This document shows positions 49,355 to 61,047 of a DNA stretch of 64,000 nt, piece after piece. Each line of letters opens with the position of its first letter. The stretch's first letter is position 1. Where the stretch lies: the NCBI RefSeq assembly GCF_964656455.1, contig NC_135712.1, positions 68,763,239 to 68,827,238 on the forward strand, given 5' to 3'. A program made the translations under genes and the position numbers. The notes below the pieces were generated by a model. That model was not told where the DNA came from, ran no database searches, and saw only the letters and a list, made by a program, of their open reading frames with translations. The stretch comes from Halichoerus grypus. Its lineage: Eukaryota > Chordata > Mammalia > Carnivora > Phocidae.

Positions 49355-49775
49355 GGACGCCACCTACCAAAGACACTTTATTTGTTACCTCTTACAGTTA
49401 ATGGTCAAGAACAAGTAACAGTAACAACAAATAAAAATAACTTGCAAGGAGACCAGAATTAGGCATAAACAAGGACATTATTAACATTAAAGACCGTGCG
49501 TGCTGGGTGTGTCTGCGTGCGCGCGGGCGGCCACAGGGAAGGCCGGGGCCTCCACGAAGGACCTCTGCAATCTGCGTCCTGAGCCCGGACATCCGGAGCC
49601 GAGGAGCCAGAGCACGAGCTCCCTCTTTCACCATCAGCCAAACAGAATCTGCAGTTTCTCAAAGTGACCTCCAGCTCTTGCCCCTGGGGTGTTGTCTTCA
49701 CACTTCCTTAGGCTCCAAGTCGTGGCTAGGACATGAACTGGAGGAAATGTCCATCTGCTCATTGAGGAGGAGGAT
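49355..49775 (-). other. MUC13: Candidate MUC13 3' UTR terminal exon with poly(A) signal
   Basis: Seen: minus-strand AATAAA at 49382-49377 followed about 25-40 nt later by a GT-rich stretch, as at a cleavage site. Two possible acceptors lie upstream (CATCCTCAG before 49775 and TTTCCTCCAG before 49737). The segment is unique and free of SINE sequence. Inference: since the last MUC13 coding exon ends in a splice donor exactly at the stop codon, a downstream non-coding exon is needed and this is the best candidate I see. A second AATAAA on the same strand near 51418-51413 is an alternative. Confidence 0.4.
49377..49382 (-). terminator. MUC13: Candidate poly(A) signal AATAAA
   Basis: Minus-strand AATAAA followed by a GT-rich region around 49340-49360. 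It is just left of a plus-strand SINE with a purine tail (49031-49310). Assigned to MUC13 by position only. Confidence 0.4.
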
Positions 49776-52243
49776 CTGAGGATGAAGGCGGATCCAGCGA
49801 GCGTTCTCCCACACTCATCCTCCCAGCCCAGCTCCCTTCTGCCTCTGTTCCTCTCGCTCCTGGTTATGGTTTTGGGGTTTTTTTTTCCTCCCCGCCTCTA
49901 CCACCTACTGGCATTTCAAAAACTCTAGGATGCACTCCATGTGGGCAGTTCTAGTCTGGGCCTTCTAATTAACATCAAAAAGATCCTGCATTCCCAGTCA
50001 CTTCTCCCCCAAAAGCTGAGAGGCAGGTCTTTTTTCTGTCTCCTTGGGTGTGAGGCCAGGTCACAAGCTCCTGGCAGGGCAAGGGTGATGAAATGCCTAC
50101 ACTGGAGGGACCGAAGTAGCATCCTATTTTAACTTATTAGAGAATGAGCCCGAGAACCTTAGAAGATGGTATTTCTTCCCATGCCCTGGAACCACCATAG
50201 CTGGTGCGTAAGAGTCTCTCGGAATTAGGTCACAGGTCTGTAGGCTATCAACTCAAAGCAACATTCTCCCAGGAGTCAACAATCCTGGGGGGCTTTCCTC
50301 TAGATTGGAAATGGTTATTGTTGCCCCACCAGGAAAAAAAAAACAAAACCAAAAACCTAACCACTGTACTGAGTGGACAAAATCAACTATCTTAGCAGTG
50401 CTAATAGCATCTATATGCATTTAATTTCCTAGGTACTTAGCAAACAGGCAGCATTCATTGAAAGCAGTCACAACTTTATCCAGAGAGGCTGGGTCCTGGG
50501 TGGCAGAGGAATTCCAAAGGCCAGATCCTCCTGGCTGCTCACTTCTCCATTGGTCTTTTAAACACTCAAAAGAAAAGCTCCTACATTGGGCCAAGGGCCA
50601 TGGATGGTCCCCAATTTTTACCATTCTACACAAAAAAGAGAGAAGGGGGGGAAGAAACTCTTAGAAGTATTGCAACCGAAACCTATGAGAAAAATTAGAT
50701 TAACAAATTATTAACATTACTTCAATTAACAGTATTTGAATACTATTTTTCAAATTAGAACAGTCACTGTTCTAGGTTCCCTGTCCATATTAGCTTATTT
50801 GATTTTTATCCTATGAGAGAAAAATCCGTATGTCCATTTCACAGATGAGAAAACAAACCCAGAGAAGTCAAATAACTTGTCAAAGATCACACAGCTGATA
50901 CGAGTAACAGAAGGGCAAGGCTTCAAACCCGGGCTCTAAATCCCATGCTTATTCTACCTCTAAGGGGTTGGTTCTCTTTAGAGATTATGCTTGATGTAAA
51001 GCTCTCCCCATAAGGAGGAAAAGAGGTTTGTAATGTCTGCTGGTTAAGGTTCACCTTGGGTGGGGCCAGCAGGCACTCCCATAGGACGCCCATTCTTGGC
51101 TGCTGCTCACTAGACCACGTGTCTGACCCAACATGGTGCTCCCGGTGCGAGTCAACCCCTTGTACACACACGAAACATTACTTAGACTTCCACGACTAAA
51201 GAAAACTTTATGTGCAAAATAAATCATGGGATTTCAAAATAGAAATAAGCCACGTTTTCCCAGAATGGTCATAGTGTGTTAAGATCCTCAGCGGGCAATG
51301 TGCTTGCCGGGGAAGTCTGCAGAAGTGAAATGGGCACAGAGAACGCTGAGTCTCTGCCCCTATCCTCAGCCCTCTCTGCCGCCCTCCTGCATCCTTTGCC
51401 TTCTTCATCCTCTTTATTTTTCCACTCTTCTGGTTACGCTTCCCCCCACCTCTCCCCCTTTCCCTTCCTCCCATTCTCACTTCCTTAGGAAGTCATTTCT
51501 CTCCTTGCTGCTCTTTTAACCTCTCTCTTCTCTGGCCCCCTTTTCTCTTCCCTCATCACCTTCCTTCCTTCTAGCTCAGTCCCCTTGGCGCCCTTCCCCT
51601 CAAAATTGCTTCTTAAAGATACATTCAAGACCACACTAAGCAATGCTGGCATGATTATCCAATACAAATCTAATGAATAGTCCTCCCAAGGGAAATAAAA
51701 TAGCACCAGCCTCACTTGCCTTATCTCTGTAGAAAACTGATTGGGTTATGCCTTGAGGCCTGGGGGGAGGAAAGGAGAGATTTGCCTTGATATGGGCAGG
51801 CTAGAAGGATCGGACAGAACCATGTTTACATCCAACAGTTCTCCCCAGGCCTGACCTGGGTCCTAGATCCTCAAACAGCCTGGGAATTGTCATTACAACG
51901 ACTGGAGTCATATCCGTGGAAGTTTATAATGTAAAGGGACCTTAAGGGCATCTAAATTGTTTTTCTTTTTTATAGCTGAGGAAATAGAAGGCCAGGGAAA
52001 TTAAGTGATGTGTCTAAAGTCACATAGATGGTCAGTGTTAGGGACCCAAGTGGTGGCCATTTAACAATAGGAGGGAGCAAAAAAACAAAAAAACAATAGG
52101 AGGGGCATCCTCTAATCTTTCTCTTTTGATTGGAAAACAAAAACAAAGAAGCCTGCAGCCAGGACTTGAAGATCCAATGGCCGGGTCCCTGCTCTGCCCT
52201 GGGCATTCCACTCCCTCCCAAGTCAGTGAGCCCACTGACTCAC
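49776..52243 (-). other. MUC13: Putative MUC13 last intron
   Basis: Between the stop-codon exon and the candidate 3' UTR exon. Mostly unique, with a MIR at 50770-50935 and a pyrimidine-rich stretch at 51355-51600. It contains a second AATAAA (minus strand, near 51413-51418) that could be an alternative 3' end. Confidence 0.45.
50770..50935 (-). repeat. MIR-type SINE
   Basis: cacagatgagaaaacaaacc followed by cttgtcaaagatcacacagc is a reverse-oriented MIR. Confidence 0.6.
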
Positions 52244-52442
52244 CTAGTAGTCAGGGCGGGGCATGCTTCTCTGGTGCGCATAGGGATTCGGTGGCTGACC
52301 GGAGACATTTGCCCTGACTTTAGGGAAGATGCTCCCATCTGCTCCGAGATTGCTGAAGCCTGTCGTCTGCTGCAGTCTCAGGTTTTGAAAGTCATTCTCA
52401 ATCAAGTTCTGTTCTTCAATATTCTTGTTTTTGTTCCTTGGG
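52244..52442 (-). CDS. MUC13: MUC13 last coding exon (cytoplasmic tail and stop)
   Basis: Seen: acceptor ATTTATAG before 52442; a Ser codon completed with the previous exon, then 65 codons and TAG at 52246-52244. The tail contains NIEEQNLIENDFQNL, then GFSNLGADGSIFPKV, and ends NPYAHQRSMPRPDY. I recognise this as the mucin-13 cytoplasmic domain, whose C terminus MPRPDY is conserved. Known: the tail of this transmembrane mucin carries Ser and Tyr phosphorylation candidates. Odd: a perfect donor (GTGAGT, 52243-52238) follows the last base of the stop codon, so the 3' UTR is probably on a separate exon. Confidence 0.93.
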
Positions 52443-52504
52443 CTATAAATGGTAACAAGAATTAGGATCTGACAATGGCAGAAAGTTCCTTGACGCAAAT
52501 GTTA

Positions 52505-52800
52505 GTTCTTTTAAAAAAATGTTTTCAAATTCTGAAATAATTTCAAATTTACATATAAGGTACAAACCAAAAAATTACACAGAGCTTCCACGCGTCCCTC
52601 ACCGAGATGCCCCAACTGTTAACATTTCTGCACCATTAAGAGTAAGTGCTTAGCCCTGATGCCCCACTACCCATAATACTTCACTACTCCGTTCAGTGTA
52701 CATTCCCTAAGTTTTAGGACAGTCTCCTCATAAGCTCTCTGTAACCATCAACACCAGAACATAAACACTGATCCAACACTGCCATCCAGTTCTGTTGGTC
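52505..52800. mobile_element. Old interspersed repeat (LINE-like), family uncertain
   Basis: The block tttcaaatttacatataagg...gttaacatttctgcacc resembles a widespread old mammalian LINE-derived segment. It lies in the MUC13 intron upstream of the tail exon. Confidence 0.35.
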
Positions 52801-53924
52801 TCATGCAAATTTTGCTAATAATGTTACTATTCTTAAGGGTGCTTTTGAGTTATATATGAAAATAATCATAGAAGTCAAAGAGAAAAGACGATCTGTGATA
52901 TAATTTTTCATTCAAGCAAAGTCAATGTCTACAGAAGTACCTCAGTCAATAAAACAAGTTCAAGGTATAAAGATCTTACAAGGAGAAAAAGGCATTTCCC
53001 AGGGTCTGCTGTAGCCCCTCAAGGACCTCAAGTGTAAGTATTCAAGGCCCAGTAGAAGCACTTGGAGGTGAGGGAGGTACCCACCTCCGATGAATCCTGA
53101 CAGTGACCCTTCCTGCCTTCTGGCCCACAGACCTGCCCCTGCAGTGCCCTGGACCGCTGGAGTGCAGACTGGACCGGCTGCATCTGTGATGTCCACAGTG
53201 CTCTCCCAGGATGACCGTCGCCCACCGGAAATGTCGTAAGGGAAGACCCACTCACCCTGTGACCCCAGTAGCCAGCCTAGCCTACAACAGAGTTCTCGCC
53301 CTTTGGGAGCACTCCTGTCTAAGGAGAGGAGGAGAGGAGAAGAGGAGAAGCTTCATTCCCTTTGAAATGGTCAAGAAATTGTAATTCTTGATGTGTTCCC
53401 AAGAATCAGAATCTGAGGCTGAACTAGGAGCAAACCCAGCTCTGCAGCAGGAAGCAGGAGCTGAGAAACATAGCTGTCATGAGGTCACAAGGTTCCACAC
53501 GCAGCCACTGAGGATGCTGGAGACCCAAGACAGTTAGGCAATCCTCCTAAGGAAGGAGGAGACAGCCTTGCTCCAGAACAGAATGTTCTGGCCATCTTCC
53601 TAGAAAAGGGAAGGTCATACTTCTGGTTCTCAGCTTTGCATCCTTATAATAAAGGCTTTGGGGAAGAGTTAATATCAAACTGGAATAATAAAAAAAAAAG
53701 AAGAAACAAAATCTATTTATCCTCTCACATTATAGTGCGAAAATACCTATTCTGCCAAAATATAAGATATGAGTGAAATGTTACAAACAAGCAGCTTGTT
53801 TTTACCAAAGTGCATCCCCACTTGGCACATTTCGAATGGAATAGAGGTAACAGTGTTCTCTCTCCCTGTTAATGGCGGGAACTTTATCATAAACCTTAAC
53901 AATGTATATATTTTTTAACACAAA

Positions 53925-54128
53925 GGGCACCTGAGTGGCTTAGTTGGTTAAGTGTCTGACTCTTGGTTTCAGCTTAGGTCATGAGCTCAGGGTCGTGAGA
54001 TCGAGCCCCGAGTCGGACTCCATGCTCTTGGGATTCTTCCCTCTGTCTCCCCTCCCACCCCCCGCACATGCTCTCTCTAAAACAAGCAAAAACCAAAAAC
54101 AACAACAACAACAACAACAACAACAAAA
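53925..54128 (+). mobile_element. CAN-SINE with (CAA)n tail
   Basis: Forward copy whose tail has become a CAA microsatellite (54097-54128); in a MUC13 intron. Confidence 0.88.
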
Positions 54129-54467
54129 CAACAAACTCACACAAAGGACACAAAATTATGTCTATACCATCATTTAAAAAGAAAAAAATCTGGAAAGATA
54201 TATGCCAAAATGCTAGTTGCCACAGGGTGGTAAGTTCTGTGAGTGGTTTTTTACTTGTGCTCCTTTACACATTTTTCTGTTTTCTTTATAATCACGAATG
54301 GCTTATATAAGCCAAAGCAAATTAAGGTAAGAGAAAAAGCCAACAGTATTAGAGAGGTCTCGCCTCATCTCCCTTCTCTTGCCCCAGCAAGGCTAGGTAT
54401 GTTTTGAACCTGGAGCGTGACGCCGGTGGTGCGAAGCCCTAGGGAAAGGGATACGTCCACTCCATAC

Positions 54468-54552
54468 CTTGCTAAGAAGATCAATGCAATCACCAGGCAA
54501 AGAATGAGGGCACCGCCAATGCTGCCCACGACAGTGAGGATCAGCTGAAAAT
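54468..54552 (-). CDS. MUC13: MUC13 transmembrane exon
   Basis: Seen: 85 nt, acceptor CTTTCCAG before 54552, donor GTATGG after 54468. After a split Asn it encodes FQLILTVVGSIGGALILCLV followed by IALIFLA and an Arg codon split with the next exon. This is a hydrophobic single-pass helix of about 25 residues followed by a basic stop-transfer residue. It matches the mucin-13 membrane segment (FQLILT start). Phases 1 in and 2 out agree with both neighbours. Confidence 0.93.
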
Positions 54553-56045
54553 CTGGAAAGGAAAAGCAGAGAGTAGGCACAGCCTCCCACAAGCAGCCCC
54601 CATTGCCTACTGCACAGGTACATGTGTTCCCAGAGGTTCCTGGCTGTGAAGACAATCAGGCTGTGGTCCCCGCCCCCACCAGGGCCAGCTTGGGTGCCAG
54701 GCTGGGGGGGTACTGTGTCTTCAGAACCCAACCGGAGGAGGCTGCCTTGCCAGATAAAAGACCATAAACAACAGAGGCGGCCGTGATGGGGGGGGGGGTG
54801 GGCAGGGCCTTCCTGGGCTCTGCGGACGATGAGACATTAACGGAGGGGAGCATCCCATCCTAACCTCTGCTGCCTCTGCCTGCCCACCACGTCTGACCTT
54901 GCAGATAAGCAGGGGGAACGAGGCTGGAGTTAAATTTGTCACTAACAGAGGCTTCATAGAATCAGTGAGGGGAGAGCTCGTGGCGACCATTCTCTTCCCC
55001 TAGTCTGCTCTGGCTGGCGCCACCGAGCCTGGCCAATGTGGCTACGAGCTGGCCTGTGCGGACGGCACCCACGGCAGATTTCAAACACGCAGTATGAAAA
55101 AAAACAAACCTAAAATTTCTCATGGAAAAACACTTACTGATGACATGTTGAAAAATATTTTTGATATCTGAAGTGAAATAAAATGTTATTAAAATCAAGT
55201 TCACTTATTTCTCTTTAATACATGTAGTTAGGATTTTTAAAATTTGAAATTAAATATGAAGCTCCATTACATTTCTATTGGACAGTGCTGTTCTAGAACC
55301 CTCTGTCTCAGATTTCTGCTTCATGACTGCCATAGAGGCCACCTCCAACCTGGATTCATAGGGGTGTAGACCATGTCTGCAAAGGGATTTGGTCCAAACC
55401 TCTCACTCTGTAAGTGTGCATGCTGAAAGCCCAGAAGGAAGGAAAGACTTAGCAAATCCAGCCTTGCAACAAAATACAACAGAAAGTGAGAGCACTTTTC
55501 ATCACTAACTTTGTGGCTGGCTGAGAGGCCAACAGTAATGTTTCCTTCATCTCGGATCATCAGTCTTTAGTTCATTATGTAAAATTGTAAATGTAATATA
55601 ATTAAAAATATAAAGTTAGTATTGTCCCAATCTGGTGGGGGTGGGGTGTGGGAGAGAACGAAAGCAACTGAACTTGCAACAACACGTCACAAGCTAGTAA
55701 ATGGCTCGGGGACCAAAAGACTTGAATATTTAAACGGTTTTTAGTTCTGCTCTCCCATGACCACAGACATTTTTGGAATATACTGGTCTTTTATCCTTGC
55801 TGGTGATAGAAAATGAACAGAATGTTAGGACGCCCAGAGCCCACCTCTTGGGCTGGGTTCTGTTATTTTCTATAACGGGGTGCTGCTGCCCAGGATCTGA
55901 AGGCAGGCATGGGACGGCATGACCCATAAAGAGATTGTCTCGCTCTTTATGAAGGGAGTCAGAGACTTTGGAGTCCTGGGCAGAATTTTGAATGTGTTCC
56001 CTATTTCTCAGAAGCTTAATAACAAAGCAGAACTTTTATACTCAC
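54553..56045 (-). other. MUC13: MUC13 intron between transmembrane and micro-exon
   Basis: Unique sequence with a short G run near 54790; no repeat or exon recognised with confidence. Confidence 0.8.
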
Positions 56046-56083
56046 TGTCTTCACAGTTGACTCCGCTGTAGCCAAATGCACAC
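56046..56083 (-). CDS. MUC13: MUC13 short exon (end of last EGF-like domain)
   Basis: Seen: a 38-nt micro-exon with acceptor TATTTTAG before 56083 and donor GTGAGT after 56046. It encodes (E)CAFGYSGVNCED, the end of an EGF-like module and juxtamembrane linker, and joins in frame to the exons on both sides (phase 2 in, phase 1 out). It is too short for an ORF search and was found by matching the expected mucin-13 sequence between its EGF and transmembrane exons. Confidence 0.9.
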
Positions 56084-56464
56084 CTAAAATACAATAATGG
56101 AAACCATGGTACAGTCTCTGCGGGGAATATGTCAGAGTTCCCACCCAACCGCCATGTCTTCCTTTCCATCTGCCTTTCATTCTACCTGCCCCCCCTTCTC
56201 CTTCTCCTCTTTCTCTTTTCTTCCTTATGCTCCTATTCTTCCAGGTGAGCAACTTCCATGGAGCTCTGGAAGGCTGAAGAGGGGACACAATTCCAATTGG
56301 TCCCATTTCCTACTGACTGAACCCTCCATCCTCTGAGCTTCAGGAAGATTCAGCAATTCAAACTCAGCTGAAGCCCAGAGGCATGGAGCATTGCGGTGTG
56401 GGGGAGGGGGCCCTCGGCTGCAAGGCCCCACGGCTCTGCCACCTAACTGCTGCCCTGTAAGCTG

Positions 56465-56625
56465 GGGCTTGTTATTTACATTCTCTGAGCTTCACATTGC
56501 TCCCTGGCAAATGGGGAACTAATTCGTTCCTGACAGTGTTGCTGTGCGACACGTATTACCTAGCACGGTTCCTAGCACACAGAGAATGTTCAAGAACCAT
56601 CAATGCTGATGACGATGGTGCTCTT
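56465..56625 (+). repeat. MIR-type SINE
   Basis: ttctctgagcttcacattgc ... cacgtattacctagcacggt ... cacacagagaatgttcaaga: forward MIR in a MUC13 intron. Confidence 0.5.
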
Positions 56626-56745
56626 ATACCTACCAACGTATGGCAGCATTCCAACATCCTGACCCTAAACCCATGCATGTATCTATACGTTCTATCCTTT
56701 GGCTAGCTCCCGTTGTGGTAAGATGAAAAAGGAGCGACTTCTTAC

Positions 56746-56878
56746 TCTTGACAGACCCCACGATCATCTTTCTTGTAGCCCGGCAGGCACACACATTCAG
56801 GGTTCCCGCCGCTCTTATTCACTAAGCACTGCTCATTGTTGTCTGCGTTGCAGGTGTCAGGACACTTTACAGCAGGAA
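56746..56878 (-). CDS. MUC13: MUC13 EGF-like exon
   Basis: Seen: 133 nt, acceptor CTTTTGAAG before 56878, donor GTAAGA after 56746. The frame reads VPAVKCPDTCNADNNEQCLV, then NKSGGNPECVCLPGYKKDD, then RGVCQ: six or more spaced cysteines and the C-x-C-x-PGY EGF signature. It contains NKS, a possible N-glycosylation site. Known: mucin-13 carries three EGF-like domains around its SEA domain, and this is the membrane-proximal one. Confidence 0.93.
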
Positions 56879-57192
56879 CTTCAAAAGAAAATTTCTGAGT
56901 TATTTTCAAAAACAACCCCTTCAACCCCAAAGTGATATGTCACAGAACACAATTTTTTAATATTGCTTTCTCTGGGTAAAGTGGGGGGCTGCCTGGCTGC
57001 GCGCACGGCACGCTTTCTGTGAAGATGCACACGGGCTGCCTCGCCACGTTCGTGTGTCTAAAGCCCAAATCCACACCCCTCAGACTCTGGAATGCACACG
57101 GAAACGTGAGCAGTAAAGCTTGTATTTTGCAAATGAAAAAGGAGAGAAGGTAGGCATTGTGAAGAACACTTAACAAGCAAGTGAACACTCAC

Positions 57193-57318
57193 CAACACAC
57201 ACAGGGACCTGGGGGTTAGGTCTTTCCATCCCCTGCTTGCATTTACACAGCAAACCATTGCTACAGTCGTCGTGCTCATTTTCTTTTTCACAACCATAAT
57301 AATCACACAGAGTTTGAG
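57193..57318 (-). CDS. MUC13: MUC13 exon after SEA domain (EGF-like)
   Basis: Seen: 126 nt, acceptor TGCCTCTCAG before 57318, donor GTGAGT after 57193. It encodes QTLCDYYGCEKENEHDDCSN, then GLLCKCKQGMERPNPQVPVC. The CDYYGC motif and RPNPQ match mucin-13 directly after SEA, forming the second EGF-like module. Phase 1 in and 1 out fit both neighbours. Confidence 0.93.
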
Positions 57319-57627
57319 CTGAGAGGCACAGACAATTCAGAAATATGGTCAGTGAGACAATAGGGAGAGGAATTAGGTCAGTGCGATAAATAAATGGTTG
57401 TTGTTTTAGGCCACTAAGCTTGGGGGTGGTTTGTAACACAGCAAAAGTGAATCGTTCCAGCTGTGCCAGGGGGCTGGTGGGTCAGCCTAAAGGGGAAACA
57501 GGGCAAGGAAGGCTTTCTGGGATCATCTGGAAGCTACAGCTTGGTATAAAGCCTTCTTGTTTCTCCTTTCTTCCTACCTTCCCACCTTCCAAAGAGAGGA
57601 GCAAACTGGTCAGTGTGATGACATGGG

Positions 57628-57649
57628 CGGGGGGGGGGGGGGGGGGGAT
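57628..57649. repeat. Poly-G run in MUC13 intron
   Basis: Roughly 20 consecutive G on the plus strand between the SEA and EGF exons; prone to sequencing error and able to form G-quadruplex. Confidence 0.9.
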
Positions 57650-57832
57650 GGCTGGAAAGGAGTAGAACCAAGCAAGGGAGGAGAGGGAGGAAGAATGCCT
57701 GGTTCACTGGAACTGGGCCCATCTGTGGATTCAAGTCTCCTGCTTTTCTTGCCCCCTTCTCACAGAGAATGGAAATGTTTACAAAAAGGTAGGTCTTCAA
57801 GGGAACTTCGAAGAAAAGTATTGAATGCTTAC

Positions 57833-57996
57833 GATTATATCCTGCAATGTCACCACTGCTGTTTTGAATTGCTTTTCTAATTGATTGAGACACAGTCTTC
57901 TCACTTTCTTTCGTAGTTTCTGTGAAGATGTTTAGGACCTCTACCACAGCAGTCTTGTCACCAGCACGCACTGCTGATCTCGCCGAAGGAGAGGTG
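57833..57996 (-). CDS. MUC13: MUC13 SEA-domain exon, C-terminal part
   Basis: Seen: 164 nt, acceptor CATTTTCAG before 57996, donor GTAAGC after 57833. The frame begins TSPSARSAVRAGDKTAVVEV, continues LNIFTETTKESEKTVSQSI, and ends with RKAIQNSSGDIAGYN. It aligns without gaps to the second half of the mucin-13 SEA domain, including the conserved KTV...I.KAI helix. I do not see the classical GSVVV self-cleavage motif, and the human protein as I recall it also lacks it. Joins exon 60992-61047 through a split Ser. Confidence 0.92.
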
Positions 57997-58228
57997 CTGA
58001 AAATGAAACGGATCCATCGCTTGACGAACTGAACCGAAGGATCCACAGACCCACACTCCTGTCTCCTCTAGTCCTGACCCACTGTCCTATATCCACAACT
58101 GGGGCCCAAATACGGGGGGCCTGGAGGTGCAGTAAGATGGCGGTTTATAGGCCCAGAGATCTAGCTCTCTTCAGTGTGTGCTCAGAGGTCATCTCTAGCT
58201 AAACAATGCCCTGTTGGAGGATATTTTT

Positions 58229-58421
58229 TTTTTAAGATTTTATTTATTTATTTAATTGACAGAGAGAGAGAGACAGCGAGAGAGGGAATACAAGCAGGGG
58301 GAGTGGGAGAGGGAGAAGCAGGCTTCCCGCCGAGCAGAGAGCCCGATGCGGGGCTTGATCCCAGGACCCTGGGATCATGACCTGAGCCGAAGCTCAATCA
58401 ACTGAGCCACCCAGGCGCCCC
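58229..58421 (-). mobile_element. CAN-SINE
   Basis: Reverse copy in a MUC13 intron; flanks ccctgttggaggatatt and ccctgttggagaatatt are the target-site duplication. Confidence 0.92.
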
Positions 58422-59734
58422 CCTGTTGGAGAATATTGAGAAAAGTTGTGGACAATCCTTTTTAGGAGCTAGAAGCCTGGAGCTAACCAGAAGTAGAACA
58501 GGTAACATCTGAAACTAACTTGTCCCTTTCTGTAGAAAATCAAGAGTAGGTCTCTTGCTGAGCTCGTACACGTGATACACTGAAATAAGGAGAGTGGGGT
58601 GTAGGGAGCATGAGCGAAGACCACTACATCAGAGCCCCAGATACTGAGTGCCTGCGCCCCAAGAACCGCTGTGCCAAGTTCTAATTCTTCCACTGTCCAA
58701 GAGGAATCAAGTGATACAACCACTGAAAAGAGACGGGGGGGAAAAAGGACTTTCAAATACTCCTTCCCTCTCCAACCTATGGCTGTGTGTTTTCAAGACT
58801 CATGACTTTTGAGGAAACATCAGAAGCTTGGAAACATAGCCCAACCCGCTTAGGAAATGTTTACAGCCATGTTAGTTCTTCAGAACTATCGAGAAAATCC
58901 AAAATCCAAAATCAGAACCAAATTCTGTTTTTTAGGAACGGTCACCACAAAAGGAGTGCAAAAAACAAAATGGGCTTCAGATTCTAGCTGAAAATGACTC
59001 ATTCACGATAGGATTTAGAGGTGGCCATAGAATGTACAGGGCAGTGAGCAAAGGATATTTGATACAAGTCATTTGATAAAGAGATCAGTTGAAAAATGAC
59101 CAGAAATCTCTGGTATCATTTTGCAGCAGGGCCTAGGAAAGAAAAGCCATCCACAATTCATTCATTCAAAGAACCTACTAGCGCACACTCTAATTTAGGG
59201 GGCAAGATATTACAGTGAAAGGAACAATGGAACCACTGCATATTTAATAACAGAACGGCATAGCATAAATGGTCAGAGCAGTAACCTTGGTGCTAAGAGG
59301 CCTGAAATCTAGACCCAAGATGGCCACCACCTTTTGTGGACCAAGACTAGTCACAGCTTCCCTGAGCCTGAGTCTCCTCCTCTTTCCGAAGAGAGAATTG
59401 CAAGAGAAATTCTGAAGATCCTTCCAATTCCAACGTGGATGCTATAGAGAAAGAGCTCAGGGAGCAGAGAAGAGAGCACTGGACTGGAGCCGAAGAAATG
59501 GCTTTCTAGGTGAGAGAGGGCCCTGCACACCCCTGAGGTGCCCGAGCTGGTTCGTCTCTAACACTGAGCTCACAAGTAGAAGTTTGCCTCCGAACGCTCC
59601 TGGCTCCCTTTCAGTAAGTCCTTAAAAAGCAAACATATGCCACAGTATCGGGGAACACCCCCCCCTCCCCGGGACCAGCTCTCCATCACACTTGCAGGGT
59701 TCCCTGTTCGGGAAGGGACACAGACAGGAACTGC

Positions 59735-59960
59735 CACGTGTTGAAATCGACTATGTGCCAGTCACTCTGTGTGGGTCATCCTTCACATGGTATCCCACTT
59801 ACTCCTCCCGCGGTTCCAGGAAGTCGATCAGATCATCCCAGCAATGCAGACGACATAACAAAACTTTAGAGAGGTTGAAACACCTGCCCAGTCACACAGC
59901 AGGAAAAGTGCCAAGGCCAGGAATGAAGTACAGATGTGGCCGACGCCACCACAGCCCACG
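59735..59960 (-). repeat. MIR-type SINE
   Basis: gaaatcgactatgtgccagt ... acctgcccagtcacacagca: reverse-oriented MIR in a MUC13 intron. Confidence 0.55.
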
Positions 59961-60991
59961 GATCCTGTCTTTATCCAGTCATCCCTGATGCACGAACTCC
60001 CTGCTGTCCGCTAAACCAAACCTAAAACATGCCCTGAAACAATGCAGAGCACTTAGCAGCAGTCTGCTGTGTACCTACGTCCAGCTTCAGGGCCTCTGCC
60101 TGCTGCTTGCCCTCGCCATGTGAGCCCCATGCGTCCCATTAGGCTGCCTGCTGGCCTCCTGGCTACCAACCACAGAGGCCCCTTGTTCACTGCCAAGTTC
60201 AAAACTCACCACTTTTATAGGAGGTCTCCTCTGAATTTGTATGTATCAAATATGTATACTGTGTCTTATTTCACAAAGGATTTGACAAAGCTCATAAAGA
60301 CAGATGCAACAGTAAAACCATAAAACATAACTACATTAGGGCTGCTTTCTCTGTACAACTCCATTCATCTTAGAACATTCTTTCCCTGGCCTGCAGCGCA
60401 TGTGTATTAATATGCTTCAGAGAAGGCCACCATGGAATCAGTAACTTCTTGAGACTCCTCTGCCTCTTTGGGTCCCCAAATAAGCATCCAACACCAGTCA
60501 CTGCATATTGATACATTCAATAACTGCTTGTTCTTCCTGCAGGAAAGAGCTCACTGCTGGCCCTTCAGTAGCCAGGTATGTGATTGGGATATTCCTGTCT
60601 CCCTCACTCCCTCCCCCACCTTGAGAAAAGAGATGACCGTGAGCCATTCATTCTCTCCCTGCCCTCTGGAATGCACATTCTAGGGGTTGACCAGGTGTGG
60701 TTTTAGCCAAGGAATGAAACCGAACAAACTGGTCAGGGCGATACCCTGGGCCACGTGTACAAGTTGCTGAGGAGCCAATCACAGACAGCATCTTGCTGCC
60801 CCAAGCGCCCACCTGCCCATCCAGGCCAGGGTCAGTGTGACATGGAAAGCAGAGCCCTCTGCAGCACTCAGACTGACCACCTCTTCTTGTGACTTGCCAC
60901 TGGAGGGCCTTAGATAACTCAAGAGAAGACCAGAAGTTAGGCAAACAGACACCTGCCTCCGAAGTATCCCATCGGTCCATAGCAAACTTAC

Positions 60992-61047
60992 CTTACTTTA
61001 TCAATTACAGTCTGTCCGTAATCAGAATTGTCAAATGCGTTCTTAAA
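60992..61047 (-). CDS. MUC13: MUC13 SEA-domain exon, middle part
   Basis: Seen: 56 nt, acceptor CTCCTCCACAG before 61047, donor AAG/GTAAGT (perfect consensus) after 60992. The frame is FKNAFDNSDYGQTVIDKV plus two bases of a Ser codon, matching the FK..F...YGQTVI core of the mucin-13 SEA domain. It must be entered in phase 0, which matters for the conflict with the exon at 61728-61794. Confidence 0.88.

Larger units (their letters stand above)
52443..54467 (-). other. MUC13: MUC13 intron between tail and transmembrane exons
   Basis: Contains an old LINE-like segment (52505-52800) and a CAN-SINE (53925-54128). The stretch 52960-53250 is unique and GC-richer with no recognised exon. Confidence 0.85.
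57997..60991 (-). other. MUC13: MUC13 intron inside the SEA domain
   Basis: About 3 kb, holding a CAN-SINE (58229-58421) and a MIR (59735-59960). The rest is unique and I see no further exon. Confidence 0.85.
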
